64,000 nt of DNA from NCBI GenBank assembly GCA_037176705.1, contig CM073887.1:26849501-26913500 (forward strand), in the 5' to 3' direction. A program made the position numbers and the translations under genes. This DNA is from Molossus alvarezi (taxonomy: Eukaryota; Chordata; Mammalia; Chiroptera; Molossidae). Positions 34,880 through 46,838 of this stretch are shown in pieces. Each line of letters starts with the position of its first letter. The first letter of the stretch is position 1. The notes below the pieces were generated by a model. The model saw only the letters and a list, made by a program, of their open reading frames with translations. It had not been told where the DNA came from and did no database searches.

Positions 34880-36890
34880 AGCAAGTGTATAAAGCATCAC
34901 TCATTCAAAAATAGGATATTAAAGAAGATGGAGGCCTTCAAAGTGTCTTCTATCCTAAAGTTAGTCTAAAATGGGTTACTTGAGTTGTTTTTCTCCTTTT
35001 AAATTAAGATTTTTGCTTTTATTCTTTTGATTAGGAAGCATCTTAGTGTACATAAAATATTACAAAGCATTTCAAAATATTCTTGTGAGACTGCTTTTTA
35101 GCAAATGGATTTGTCAATACAGGAAGGCATATATTACACGCTTCATGGTGTTGAATGGGGTCAGTCTTCTGCTCCAGACAAACAAAATCTTGCATTGAAG
35201 GAGTCCTTCATTTCTGTGAGTTCAGTTTACTCTACAAATGCTTGCTTCCTTGTTGTTGTTGTTGTTGTTGTTATTGTTTTGTCTTTTTTCCCCTCTTTGG
35301 AGTCACTGTCTTTAAGATATTCTCCTTACTTTCAGCACAGCACACCTGCCAATTATCCTGTATCAGAGGTTCCCAGAGAAATGAAAGCAAATTGTTTGCT
35401 GCAAAGTTTAATTGGAAAGCTGTTGGAAGTATTGGTACAGGCAGTATCCAAAAATAGACTTCATACTATATCAGGTGAGCAGTTTCTCTGTGCTTTTTTA
35501 AGAAAAGGAAATTTACTTAATCTATTTTTACTTGTATATAGTTATAGGGTATCTATTTATGTAGTCTGGTGATGTAATACTTCATTATAGAATTATCTAA
35601 GACTAAACATCTTTCTACAGAGTCAGCAATGCTGGGGGGAAGAAAAAGCAAGTAAAAATTCTTGATAAATAATGAAAGCATTATTTAGTTGTTGTCATTC
35701 ATCTCAAGTTATACACACACACACATGTCTACACACAGCTCCAGTTTGTCCATGACAGCTATTAGTAGCATGGACTCAGCAAAATTGTGAAATGTTTGCT
35801 TTTTTTTGGCATTGTCATTTTCCCCAGTCGTTTCCCTTTTTTCTTTTTTGGCCTCAATTTATCTATCACCTCTAACCATCACCGTCTGCAGGTCTTCAGT
35901 GTTCTCTATTCATCTTTTCAATCAAACTTAGAAATTATCTACTATCAGTTAACAGAATGAATAATGGATTACACTTTAACATATGGGGTAACTTCCCTTG
36001 GTATTATTTCAGCCAAATAATATCTTTATACCCTATTCCCCATTATTCTTCCTCCTAGAATGTATTCCAATGCCTTGTATATAATTTTAATTACAACATT
36101 TTTTTTATAACAAAGTGTGATGTTGAAATGTCCTTTTCATTGTACTGCTGTACTTCTATTAAGGAAAAAGAATGATATATTATAATAAAGGACAATGCTG
36201 AGAGGAGATGAAAATATTCTTCTTAAACTCTAGACCTTTTGAGACCCAACCTCTGGGAGTTTGTATTATGTGTTCAAATTGTTCACATGGTAACATGAAA
36301 AGATAAGTCTTGAATGTTCACATAAATCCTAAAATTTGAGCTCAGCCCAAGTCTTGGAATTATTTTTGCAAGTAAGGATCCTTTGCCAAGAAATCCTTTC
36401 TGGTTTTTAATCTAGTACTAGTCAGCTTCTGGAAGCAGAGAAGCATGTTTAATGCAGGTATAAGTGGTTAGTCAATTCCTCAGGCATCCATATTTCTTCA
36501 TTTTCCTTGTTAAGATCTTGGTAATAATCCAACCCAAAAAATAGAATTGAATTCAGGCTGCATGTGTATGAGAAGTATTCTTCATTGAACTAAAATTGAA
36601 CCTAAGCTGCCATTTTGAAGTCTTTGCTAAAAGCCAACTAAAATTAAATCATGAGCAAAATATTCCTAGTCTAGTCACATTTTCTGAGGCAATCTGATTT
36701 AAGCCCATCTTAATTGTATTATACTTTAATACTTTGATATAATACCGAAGTATTAAATCAACATTTTTCTATGCCAGATAAGGAAAGTACTAATAGACCT
36801 ATTTTAAGTTGCAACTAACCCCACACCCTCTACACACACTCCCTAAACTCCTTTTCTAGTTTATTTTCCCCCAAAACACTTATCATAATA
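34880..36890. other. Upstream unique sequence, SINE-free
   Basis: About 2 kb without recognised repeats except a (TTG)n run at about 35250. It contains one exon-like interval, 35336-35474, described under findings. Confidence 0.5.
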
Positions 36891-36899
36891 TGACAAACT

Positions 36900-37055
36900 A
36901 TATGTTTTACTCCTTTATTTCACTTATCTTCTCCCTTGGAATGTAAGCTCCATGAAGGCATGGATTTTAGTCTGTCTGGTCACTGCCTTATCCCCAGCAC
37001 TTAGAAAAGTACTGGCACGTGGTTTGCATGCAACAAATACTACTGAATGAACCAG
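36900..37055 (+). repeat. L2 3' end remnant
   Basis: TTGGAATGTAAGCTCCATGA, GTCACTGCCTTATCCCCAGC and CAACAAATACTACTGAATGA match the L2 3' end. Confidence 0.75.
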
Positions 37056-37530
37056 CTGGCACAGTTCATTGTATCTACCAGCCAAAATGTACACTTGAAC
37101 TCACATTCATGCAATGTGCATTTTAACAGCTGTATACTACATCTATATACTAATTTTTATTCTTACTTTATTTTTGGAAGCATAAAATTCAGTGCTCCCC
37201 AGAAATAAGGAAGGCATAGAGAATGTTTCTTTGATTGTAGTCAATCAGCCAACACTTACTGAATGACTTTTTAACAAACACTTTGTAATGGATGGGGAGA
37301 GGTGGGGTGGTAGAAATAATAAAAAACTTAAAGCAAAGATTCTGCCTTTAAGAAACTTGTGATTAACTTCAAACATGAGAAAGAAATCCAATGAATTAAA
37401 TCAAAGTATTTAAACAAAAATACCGGACAACAAAGTCTTCACAAATAAGATACTTACTTGAGCACTTGAGAAAAAGAAAAGCTCATAGTGGGAGAAGAGG
37501 GTATGTTCAGTGGACTGTAAAAGTGGATTT

Positions 37531-37738
37531 TTTTTCTTTATTGATATTAGAGAAAGAGGAAGGGAGAGGGAGAAAGAAATAGAAACACCAAGAGAGAGAA
37601 CATTGGTTGGCCGCCTCCTGCATGGCCCCCACTGGGGATTTGGCCCATAACCTGGGCATATGCCTGACCAGGAATCGATCCTGTGACCTCTTGGTGCATG
37701 GGTCGACACTCAACCAGCGAACCACACTGGCCAGGCCA
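37531..37738 (-). mobile_element. Ves SINE, subtype B
   Basis: Inverted. TSD TAAAAGTGGATTT / TAAAAGAGGATTT. Confidence 0.95.
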
Positions 37739-37768
37739 ATAAAAGAGGATTTAGTTTTTTGTTTTTTG

Positions 37769-37769
<1 letters not shown>

Positions 37770-37815
<46 letters not shown>
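37770..37815. repeat. (AT)22 microsatellite
   Basis: Pure AT alternation just left of the probable LTR. Confidence 0.97.
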
Positions 37816-37819
<4 letters not shown>

Positions 37820-38500
37820 GTGTCCAGACATATATGGGTCGGATTAAGGAATGGAGAAGGGTGAGTCACGTTTGAAATATACCTTTTCCCCCAAGTGTGA
37901 GGTCAGGGAACTTTTAAGGGGTTGAGGGTAGGTAGGTGGGATCTGGGTGTAGTGAATTTCTAGAAAAGGGGTGGCGATTGCAGGGAAGAGTTGGGGTATG
38001 CCTAGTCCTAAGGTGCTCCCTGGGTGTGATTTTTAGTATGCTAATGAAGACATTCACCTGGAGGTAGTGCTGGGGAGAGGATGGTTCAGCTTTGATCCAA
38101 AGTCGGCTGGTTCTGCCCTTGAGCTCTCTGCTCCACCTGCCTGTGGGTGCTTGGTTAACCAGTAGCAGTTCGCCTTAGTTCCTCTAAGCAAGCATAGCTT
38201 GTGACGTAGATTGGACATTTGGGAACAGTAGGGTTTCCTAGACAATAGCCCTATGACACTCTCTCTGCATATTCCTCAGTCCCCCCATGTGCGCTGTGTG
38301 CCTACTGGTCTTGGCCCGAAGATTTGGGGCTCACTCCCTTTGAGGATGGTGTGGGGAGGGAGGCAGCCTGACGGCTGCCTGTGTGAGAGCAGCAGGTGAG
38401 CGGTTAAATGAGGGTTTAAATACATGATTCCAAGAGCGGGTAAGAAGAAATAAAGCCTCGCTGTTGTTAATGTTAAGGTCAGATTCTAGGGATCCTCAAA
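37820..38500 (+). mobile_element. Probable solo LTR
   Basis: This is single-copy sequence, moderately GC-rich compared with its flanks, with an AATAAA signal (about 38449) followed by GCCTCGCTGTTG near its right end. The layout resembles a retroviral LTR. No terminal TG...CA pair or duplication could be fixed, and no internal viral genes are present. Confidence 0.35.
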
Positions 38501-38545
38501 TGGATTTTAGGCTTTATATGAAGTAAGTAGACAAGTATGAAAGGA

Positions 38546-38548
<3 letters not shown>

Positions 38549-38582
<34 letters not shown>
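38549..38582. repeat. (TG)17 microsatellite
   Basis: Thirty-four pure bases. Confidence 0.98.
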
Positions 38583-38587
<5 letters not shown>

Positions 38588-38743
38588 CCAGGTAGTAGAA
38601 TAAACAAACTCTGCTCTTAAGATTTTTAATCTAGTATTGATGTGCAAAATGAATAACAGATGGGAGAGATTGGACACAGGAAGATTAGTAGAGAAACTAT
38701 TACAGGAGTTCCTGTGTGAGATGATAAAACCTGAAATAGAGTG

Positions 38744-39063
38744 CGGTTGACCCTCGAACAACGCAAGGGTTGGGCACATCGACTCTCCGCACAAAAATCC
38801 ATGCAAACTTTTGACTCCCCCAAAACTTTACTAGTAGCCTATGGTTGACCTTACTGATAAAATAATCATCAATTAACACATATTTTATATGTTATATGTA
38901 TTATATACTGTATTCTTACAATAAAGTGGCCCAGAGAAAAGAAAATGTCATTTAGAAAATCATGAAGAACAATACATTTATAGTACTGTATGTATTTATT
39001 GAAAAAAGATTCACATATAAGTGGGCCCACTCAGTTAAAACTCTCAGTGTTTAAGAGTCAACT
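38744..39063 (+). mobile_element. MER2-like Tigger MITE
   Basis: The left end CGGTTGACCCTCGAACAACG and the right end TTTAAGAGTCAACTA are inverted. The interior carries the typical TTTTGACTCCCCCAAAACTT and ACTGTATTCTTACAATAAAG stretches of MER2, a TcMar-Tigger derivative. Confidence 0.8.
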
Positions 39064-39501
39064 ATGCTGTGTATAAATGAAAAAGAAAAGGCCAAATGGC
39101 AAAGATGGAATAAGCATACCTTGATGACTAATTTGATATGGGGACAAGGAAGATGAGGTAGTCAAATATTCCCATGTTTTGAACCTGGGAGTAGAAGCAA
39201 GTCACATGGGATAGATGATGTAACGAATATTTTTAGGGCTGCAGAGTTTGCAGTAATAGCAAGATATTCAAGTAAATTGTCCAGCAGAAAGTTGTAAATA
39301 AACCGGGACAAGGACACTTGGTACAAAGATAGAATCACTCATGAAGTTATTGACCCCTGAAGTAATTGGTAATGCAACTTTCTGTGGTGAGCTGCTTTGG
39401 TACAAGACATGAATTCTCCTGTGTAATTTCCATATTTCTCTCTGCATAGGTTGGCATCACAGTGTTGCTTTCTTAATTTTAAGTTTCAAAATGAGGCAAA
39501 T

Positions 39502-39717
39502 AGCCTGGCCGGTGTGGCTCAGTGTTTGGGCATTGACCCATGCACCAAGAGGTCGCTGGTTCGATTCCAGGTCAGGGCACATGTCTAGGTTGTGGGCCAA
39601 ATCTCCAGTGGGGGGGCATGCAGAAGGTGGCCAGTCGATGTTCTCGCTCATTGATGTTTTTATCTCTCTCTCCCTCTCCCTTTCTCTCTCTCTAAAATCA
39701 ATTAAGAAAAAGAAAAG
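39502..39717 (+). mobile_element. Ves SINE, subtype B
   Basis: TSD AAATGAGGCAAATA at 39488-39501 and 39718-39731. Confidence 0.96.
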
Positions 39718-40289
39718 AAATGAGGCAAATAATACATAATTATATTGTTACAGTAAAAATTCAAACCATAAAGTGAAAGGACCAATTGACCTTCCCCCGA
39801 ACCCATGTTTTATGTGTGTCTTTTCAAACATTTTTCTATGTGTGTCTTTTCAAGCAGTTACGTATGTGGTATATATAGAAATGCATGGGTTTGTATTTGT
39901 TTATTTTACGTAAGTGGAATCATGCTGTACAGTGCCATCAGCCCATTAGCAGCTGCTAAGGAAGCCTTTCTGCCAATTTGCTGTAGCTGTGGGGAACCCA
40001 GGCAGGGAGAGCTAAGCTGCCAGTTGCCAGTACCTCCAGGATTCTAACGGATACTAATTTCAGGGAATGTTTTGAACACAGAAGTTTGGCTGATGCCTCA
40101 GATGAAATAATGACCCTGCAAGCTAGATATCCCAGTGCATCTTAGTACCATAGACCATGTTTCCCTTCCCTCTCACCAAACCACAAACACTCTTTTGGAA
40201 ATCTTATGTTTACTCTAATTCTTAGTGAGCAAGATTGAAACTCACTACTTCTCCAGTAAAAACTGGTTCTTTAAAAATGGATTTACATT

Positions 40290-40529
40290 GCCCTGGCCAG
40301 TTTGGCTTAGTGGTTAGAGCATCGGCCCTCGGACCAGAGAGCCCCGGGTTCGGTTCCCGCTGGGACACGTACTTCGGTTGCAGTTTGTCCCCAGCTGGGC
40401 TGGGGTCGTGTGGGTGGCAACCAGTCCATGTTTCCCTCTCACATCGATGTTTCTCTCTATCTTCCTCCCTCTCTCCCTCCCGCTCTATCTAAAGATAAAT
40501 GCAAAAATGTCCTCGAGTGAGGATAAAAA
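40290..40529 (+). mobile_element. Ves SINE, subtype A
   Basis: TSD AAAAATGGATTTACATT (40273-40289, repeated to 40546). Confidence 0.96.
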
Positions 40530-40693
40530 AAAAATGGATTTACATTACCAGAAATCCTTAGTATTTTTACACTTTCTCTTTCTATTTTTTTCATATTTTT
40601 TATTTCAATCTGTACTTTTTCCTCTCCATAACATTTCATTCCAGTTACCTTGTCCTAGATGAAGGTTTCCTTTTTAAAACTCAGGGTATGAGG

Positions 40694-40919
40694 CACGGCC
40701 AGTGTGGCTCAGTGGTTGAGCATCGACCCATGCACTAAGAGGTTGCCCGTTCGATTCCCGGTCAAGGCTCATGCCCAGGTTGTGGGCCCAGTCCTTAGTA
40801 GGGGGCATGCAGAAGGCCGGCCAGTTGATGTTCTCTCTTCATCGATGTTTCTAGCTCTCGCTCGTCCTCTCCCTTTCTCTCTAAAATCAATAAAGAAAAA
40901 AAAATTATTTTTAAAAACA
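40694..40919 (+). mobile_element. Ves SINE, subtype B
   Basis: TSD ACTCAGGGTATGAGG at 40679-40693 and 40920-40934. Confidence 0.96.
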
Positions 40920-42117
40920 ACTCAGGGTATGAGGAAGATCTTGAAGGGCTGGGTTGTGGTCAACATCTGTTCGTTGTATGTTGGTCAAAAGCTGCTGAAA
41001 TTACTCTTTTGTGTTTTAGTTTTTGGTTCAACCTTTCTAAAACCATAGTAATTACATACCTACTTATAGTGATTTACTTTAAAGCATATTTAAATATTAT
41101 AGCAACATGCATTTTACTTAGCACAATCCATTTTTCGAGTTCTAACTATGGGAAGCTATATATGTTCATAATTACAGTTTATTTGAATAAGTAGTATTTT
41201 TGGATCAGTGAAGTACCATACTTTGGGGAGGGGGTGGTGGTGGAAGAAAAACAATGTATTTTTAAATGAACCAAAGTGGTTTTTTTAATGTTCAGTGTCT
41301 AGGATAATTTTAAAATTCATTAGTTCTATTCATAAGCTGTGAACAAAAATGTCTTTATACAATGGAATCACACTGAAGTGGTTTTCAAAATTCATGTCAT
41401 GTGGCCACCTCTAACTACTTTGGTAACTGTGGTGATTCAATTATCTTTGAGAGATAGTTCTCTTATACTGAATTTCATCCCAAACAATTTTTGCAAGTAA
41501 GTGGAGGTGTCTTTCAAAGGACCAGCAGAAAACTATTTATGTTTCATCAGTAACTAGTTATAAGCATATTGTTAGAAAAGTATGGCTGAAGTCACTTTGA
41601 AAACTTACCAGGTCCATTCGCTCGATTTCATATGGGAGTATGATTGATCCTAAAGGGACTCGGGGAATACTGCAGAGCTTTCTCCAGTAACTCGTCCCAC
41701 ACTTTTACAGTTCTTTTCAAGATTCAGCACCTAACACTGTGTTGGCTTTGGAGAAAGACTCAAAAAATAACCTGCCTGGGAGCAGCTTGCCTACACTGAG
41801 GAAATGAGATATACATACCTCAAATTATAGGGGAATATGATATGTGAGTAAAAAGATCATTTTAGGGTGGGTTATCCCAGAAGCACTTTCTGGATGTGAT
41901 ATAATTTGATCTGGGCTTTAGGAGACATATAGGATTTAGATTAATAGATAAAGAGGGAAGGTTCCTCATACAGGGAAGGAAAAAATAAATGGTGAACCTG
42001 GCAGAAATTAAGGTCTGGCCAACTGGAGTTGAAAAGTAGTCAAGGACAGGTAAGTCAAGGTCTTTTCCCAGGGGATTCCCAATGCTTAGATGAGAGTAGT
42101 TTAAAATTGATTGGTCA

Positions 42118-42366
42118 GCCCTGGCCGGTTTGGCTCAGCGGTTAGAGCATCAGCCTGTGGTCCAGAGAGACCCGGGTTCAGCTCCTGCTAAGGGTGCGTA
42201 CCTCGGTTGCAGTTTGTCCCCAGCCCTGGATGGGTCAAGCGGGTGGCAACCACTCGAGGTGTCCTTTTCACGTCAATGTTTCTCACTCTCTCCTTCCTCT
42301 CTCTCCTATCTAAACAAAATGAAAAAATGTCCTCGGGTGAGGATAAATAAATAAATAAGTAAATAA
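42118..42366 (+). mobile_element. Ves SINE, subtype A
   Basis: Close to consensus, tail (AAAT)n. Flanks AAAATTGAT are similar on both sides but the TSD is imperfect. Confidence 0.93.
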
Positions 42367-42551
42367 AATTGATCAGCTAGAAGACACTGAGGCTTTTTAA
42401 TAGGAAATAATATATGCAAACATTACTTTAGTGAGATTTATCTGGCTAAAGTGGACAGACCAAGTTGGCAGTTGGGAGAATTTTGAAGGAAGAACATGTC
42501 TCCTGATTAAGGAGACATTACACATGCATCAAAAGTGTTAAGAAATAGCCT

Positions 42552-42774
42552 CAGCTGGGTGGCTTGGTGACTCAGTGGCTCAATTGGTTGGAGAATTGTC
42601 CTGTACACCAGAAAGGTTGTGGGTTTGATTCCCAGTTGGGGCACATACCCAGGTTGCAGGTTCCATCCCCGGATGGGGCAAGTGCAGAAGGCAACTGATA
42701 GATGTTTCTCTCTCTCCCCGCCCCCCTTCACCCCCACTTCCTCTCTATAAAAATCAATTAAAAAAAATTTTTTT
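42552..42774 (+). mobile_element. Ves-like SINE, older variant
   Basis: A tRNA-like head with GACTCAGTGGCTCAATTGGT and box B GGTTTGATTCCC. Its A/T tail hosts the next inverted SINE. Confidence 0.8.
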
Positions 42775-43005
42775 TTTATCTTCACCCGAGGACATTTTTT
42801 CATTTTTTTATTCAGATAGAGCAGGAGGGAGAGAGAGAGAAAAACATCGATGTAAAAGGGAGACCTCAAGTGGCCACCAACCCCACGACCCAGCCAGGGC
42901 TGGGGACAAACTGCAGCCAAAGTACATGCCCTTAGCGGGAACCGAACCCAGGTCTCTGTGAACCACAGGCTGACGCTCTTACCGCTGAGCCAAACCGGCC
43001 AGGGC
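42775..43005 (-). mobile_element. Ves SINE, subtype A, nested in the preceding SINE's tail
   Basis: Inverted, head rc GCCAAACCGGCCAGGGC. The repeated TAAAAAAATTTTTT on both sides is the TSD. Confidence 0.93.
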
Positions 43006-43188
43006 TAAAAAAATTTTTTAAAGAAGTAATCATAGATGCACACAGCGGATCAGCTACTAGAACATTTAGTGCAATATATTTATATAACAATAAATTGGAA
43101 ATTTTAACTGACCAATATGTGACTGGCCAAATATTATTATAACACCACCATGTAATGGACTATTATGGAACCATTAAAACTGATATAT

Positions 43189-43409
43189 GCCCTGGCCGGA
43201 TTGGCTCAGCAATTGGAGCATCAACCCCCGGACCAAAAAGTCACAGGTTTGATTCTCATCAAGGGCATGTACCTTGGCTCAGTCCCCCGCTCTGGTCAGG
43301 GTCGTGTGGGAGGCAGCCAGTCCATGTGTCTCTCTCACATCGCTGTTTCTCTCTCCCTCCCACTCTATCTGAAGATAAATGGAAAAATAGCCTCAGATGA
43401 GAATTAAAA
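43189..43409 (+). mobile_element. Ves SINE, subtype A
   Basis: GCCCTGGCCGGATTGGCTCA head, tail AGCCTCAGATGAGAATT. Starts about 180 bp after an inverted copy. Confidence 0.93.
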
Positions 43410-43433
43410 AAACAACAACAACTGCATACATTA

Positions 43434-43936
43434 GTCCTGGCCGATTTTGCTAAGCGGTTAGAGTGTTGGCCCAAGGATCAAAGGATCACGGATTCAATTT
43501 CTTTTTTTTTTTTTATCCTCACCCGAGGACATTTTTCGATATTTTGTTCAGATAGAGTGGGAGGGGGAGAGACAGAGAGAGAGAGAGAGAGAAACATCGA
43601 TGTGAAAGGGACACATCGAGTGGTCGCCACCCACACGACCCAACCAGGGCCGGGGACAAACTGCAACCGAGGTACGTGCCCTTAGTGGGAACTGAACCCG
43701 GGTCTCTCCAGACCGCAGGCCAACGCTCTAACCACTGAGCCAAACCGGCCCGGGCACGGATTCAATTTCAAGGGCATGTGCTTGGGTTGCAGGTTCGATA
43801 CCTGACCCCAGTCAGGGTCATACAGGAGGAAACCAATCAATGTGTCTCTTTCACATCGATGTCCCTCTCTCTCCTCTCTCCCTCCCTTCTACTCTATATA
43901 AAAATCAATGGAAAAGTATCCTAGGTAAGGATTAAC
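43434..43936 (+). mobile_element. Ves SINE, subtype A, split by a younger Ves
   Basis: The left part (43434-43501) and right part (43770-43936) join into one older Ves. The interruption falls inside box B (GGATTCAATTTC) and is bounded by a TSD. Confidence 0.93.
43502..43755 (-). mobile_element. Young Ves SINE inserted into another Ves
   Basis: Inverted, near consensus. TSD ACGGATTCAATTTC at 43488-43501 and 43756-43769, both copies being part of the host SINE. Confidence 0.97.
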
Positions 43937-44156
43937 AACAACAACAAAATGATACATTATAAGACTATTGAATGTCATAAAAGTAAGACATACTATTGAA
44001 AGGAAAAAGAAAGTCACAAAATACTGTGTATAGTATGATCTTCTGCATGTAAAAGGAAAAAAAGGTGTGTATATACATCTATCTATGTGTAACTGCTAAG
44101 TGGAACAAATGTGACACATTTAGATTGCAGTTTTTGTCCTTTTAAACACATATTCA

Positions 44157-44371
44157 GTCCAGCCGGTGTGGCTCAGTGGTTGAGCATCAACCCATGCACC
44201 AAGAGGTTGCTGGTTTGATTCCTGGTCAGGGTATATGCCAAGACTGTGGGCCAAATCCCCAGTAGGAGGCATGCAGGAGGCGGCCAATTGATGTTCTCTC
44301 TCATTGATGTTTCTACCTTCCTCTCCCTCTCACTTCCTCTCTCTCTAAAATCAATAAAGGAAAACAAACAA
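44157..44371 (+). mobile_element. Ves SINE, subtype B
   Basis: Ends AAAATCAATAAAGG plus (AAAC)n. TSD AAACACATATTCA / AAACACGTATTTA. Confidence 0.94.
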
Positions 44372-44639
44372 ACAAACACGTATTTATTGGTGGTATCTTT
44401 TCCTGCCCTAAGATAAAACGTGGAATAGGCCCATCACTCTTAGATAATAGAAAGTCCTTCAGCCATTTATAGTCCTAAAAAGCCACAACTCAGTCTTAAG
44501 TAATAGTAAAATCTCAAACTTAACTTTGTGTTAATATTTCTTCCCTCCCAATCTTTGACTACTTCAATCTGAAATCTTGTAGTGGGGAAAGTTGGAGTGG
44601 GGGTGAGATCCCCCTGCAGTCCTTAGACTTAGGATAGTT

Positions 44640-44790
44640 CATCAGGACACTCGAATTCTAGAACCACCTCTCCACCTAGGCTAGTAAATTAGTCACTCCA
44701 ATTTTTCAGTACCTCGTGTCAAAAATGGAACTAGTAATACTTGGCCTACATGTCTCTTCAATTTATTATGAACATCAAATTATAACATAC
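44640..44790 (-). repeat. MIR remnant, antisense
   Basis: A diverged inverted MIR core (CAATTTTTCAGTACCTCGTG then AAAATGGAACTAGTAATACT). Confidence 0.45.
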
Positions 44791-45214
44791 AAGCAGAATT
44801 ATTTTTGCAGAGTTAAAAAGTGTTTTATTAGTATATTATCAAATACAACCCACTAGACCAGGAACCCCAAAACCAAATGCCTACAGGGGGCCAGGAAAGT
44901 GACTTAACTGACTAAGCAGGGCAGGTGTCAGATGATAAATAGCAACTGGCATCTGACCTGAGTGTTGGGGTAGGAAAGATAGTAAACTAAGAGGAAGAGC
45001 TCATGCCCAGGAAGAGGGAAGAGCTACCCCTCAGCTCTGAGCTGCTTATGCCACGTAGAAATTCAGGCCACGTTACTAGATTCTCTGATACTTCAAGGGA
45101 AGCCAAAAATTCTGATTTTTATGTGAAAGCTTCTGATTTTCCGCTGTTGGTAATTGATCTAAATAGCAAACACCACAGAGACCAACAATGTGTGAGTTGA
45201 ATTAATAATGATGA

Positions 45215-45432
45215 ATAAGAGGAGAGGTGCGGGAACGGGAGGAGGGTGTCAATGGGGGAAAAAGGAGAAACAGCCCTGGCTGGTTTGGCTCAGCGGTTAG
45301 AGCGTGGCCTGTGGTCCAGAGAGACCTGGATTCGGTTCCCGCTAAGGGCATGTAACTCGGTTGCAGTTTGTCCCCGGCCCTGGTTGGGTCATGCGGGTGG
45401 CAGCCACTCAATGTGTCCCTTTCACGTCAATG

Positions 45433-45478
<46 letters not shown>

Positions 45479-45568
45479 TCTCTCTCCCTCCCACTCTATC
45501 CAAACAAAAAAAAAAGGAGAAACATCTGTAACAAAAATAAATCAATATAAAATAATAATAATAAAGAC
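45215..45568 (+). mobile_element. L1 3' end interrupted by a Ves SINE
   Basis: The bat L1 3' terminus is split: GGTGTCAATGGGGGAAAAAG lies left of the SINE, and ACATCTGTAACAAAAATAAA right of it. The SINE (45273-45510) brought its own TSD, AAAAAGGAGAAACA. Confidence 0.75.
45273..45510 (+). mobile_element. Ves SINE, subtype A, within an L1 3' end
   Basis: TSD AAAAAGGAGAAACA at 45259-45272 and 45511-45524. Carries a long pure (TC)n tract. Confidence 0.96.
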
Positions 45569-45689
45569 TAGATTCAGTTCCTAGAATATCAGTTCATAAT
45601 TCTGCACTAGACTATAAACAATTTGAAAGCAGAGACCTTGACTTTTCTCTCTGTGGTCTCTCTCTCTCTCTCTCTCTCTCTCAATATAT

Positions 45690-45924
45690 ATATATATTGT
45701 CCTCACCCGAGGACATTTTTCCATTCTTTATTCAGACAGAGCAGGAGGGAGAGAGGGAGAGAAACATCGATGTGAAAGGGACACATTGAGTGGCTGCCAC
45801 CCGCATGACCCAACCATGGCTGGGGACAAACTGCAACCGAATCACATGCCCTTAGCGGGAACCGAACCCGGGTTTCTCTGGACTGCAGGCCATGCTCTAA
45901 CTGCTGAGCCACACCAGCCAGGGA
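45690..45924 (-). mobile_element. Ves SINE, subtype A
   Basis: Inverted copy after a (TC)n(TA)n run. Likely TSD TCTCAATAT. Confidence 0.93.
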
Positions 45925-46553
45925 TGGTCTCAATATTTTATACAAAATCTGACATATTTGGTGCTTAATAAATGCTGGTAAAGTTACGGGTGCATGCCAC
46001 TAAAATGAAAGACTGTTTCTGCAGGTGAAGAAGTCAAATAACTCAACACTTCTTTATATATGTACATTTAATTGTAGCAATTCTTTCTTTTGTTTTTTCC
46101 AACTGGTGGAAGTAGAGTAGGGGAAAGAAAGCTACAGAATAAATGCAAATAAGATGTGAGCAAAGAGACAAGTTGAATAAACAAAATCATAAGATACTTA
46201 ATTATTTCTGAAGCTCTACTTAATCTCTCGTAAGGAGGTTAGATGGGTCTGATTGAAGTGGGTGGGTTTAGCTAACTAAAGAAGTAAATAAGAAGAGAAA
46301 CACCTATCTTAGGGGGTATGGGTACCTGTTGTGGGGCGGCAGATAGTCACAGAAGACTTCCTTGAGGATGTGATACTATTTAATTCAACAAGTGATTAAA
46401 TTCAACAAACATCTGTTGCATGTTTACTATGGAATATATCAGCAAACAAAGCAAAGACCTCCAGTCTTCATGGAATTTATATTTTAGTTGGAGAGACAGA
46501 CAATGGACATAATAAATCTGAAAATTATAAATTATATGAGATTTTAGAAGGTT

Positions 46554-46838
46554 GATGGTCAACTTTGTGTACCAATTGGCTAGGCGATAATCCTTAGTTA
46601 TACACAAACTAATCCAGGTGTTGGTGTGAAAGTTATCCTAGATAACCGGGTAGGCCTGATTTAGTTAGTTAAAAGACCTTAAGAGCAGAACTAACACTTT
46701 CCTAAAGAACAAGAAATTCCATAACCAGCTTTAGCTCTTGTAGGCTGGTTCTAGCCTGCTGGTTCTGTCTAGCCTCCTGACAGCTTGTCCTGTGGATTTT
46801 AGCTCCCACAGTTACATAAACCAGTTCTGTTACTGATC
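46554..46838 (+). mobile_element. MLT1-like MaLR LTR
   Basis: It starts TGATGGTCAACTTTGTGTAC and shows the family order: lost-stop LTR body, GTTAGTTAAAAGACCTTAAG, a purine-rich middle and GTGGATTTTAGCTCCCACAG near the end. These are typical of MLT1 LTRs. The chimeric retroposed insertion begins immediately at its right end. Confidence 0.65.

Noticed and set aside
35105..35572. 155-codon frame as a protein-coding gene
   Set aside because: The start region contains a (TTG)n run coding poly-Val and there is no recognised domain. Only the internal 35336-35474 interval looks exon-like, and it is reported as uncertain.
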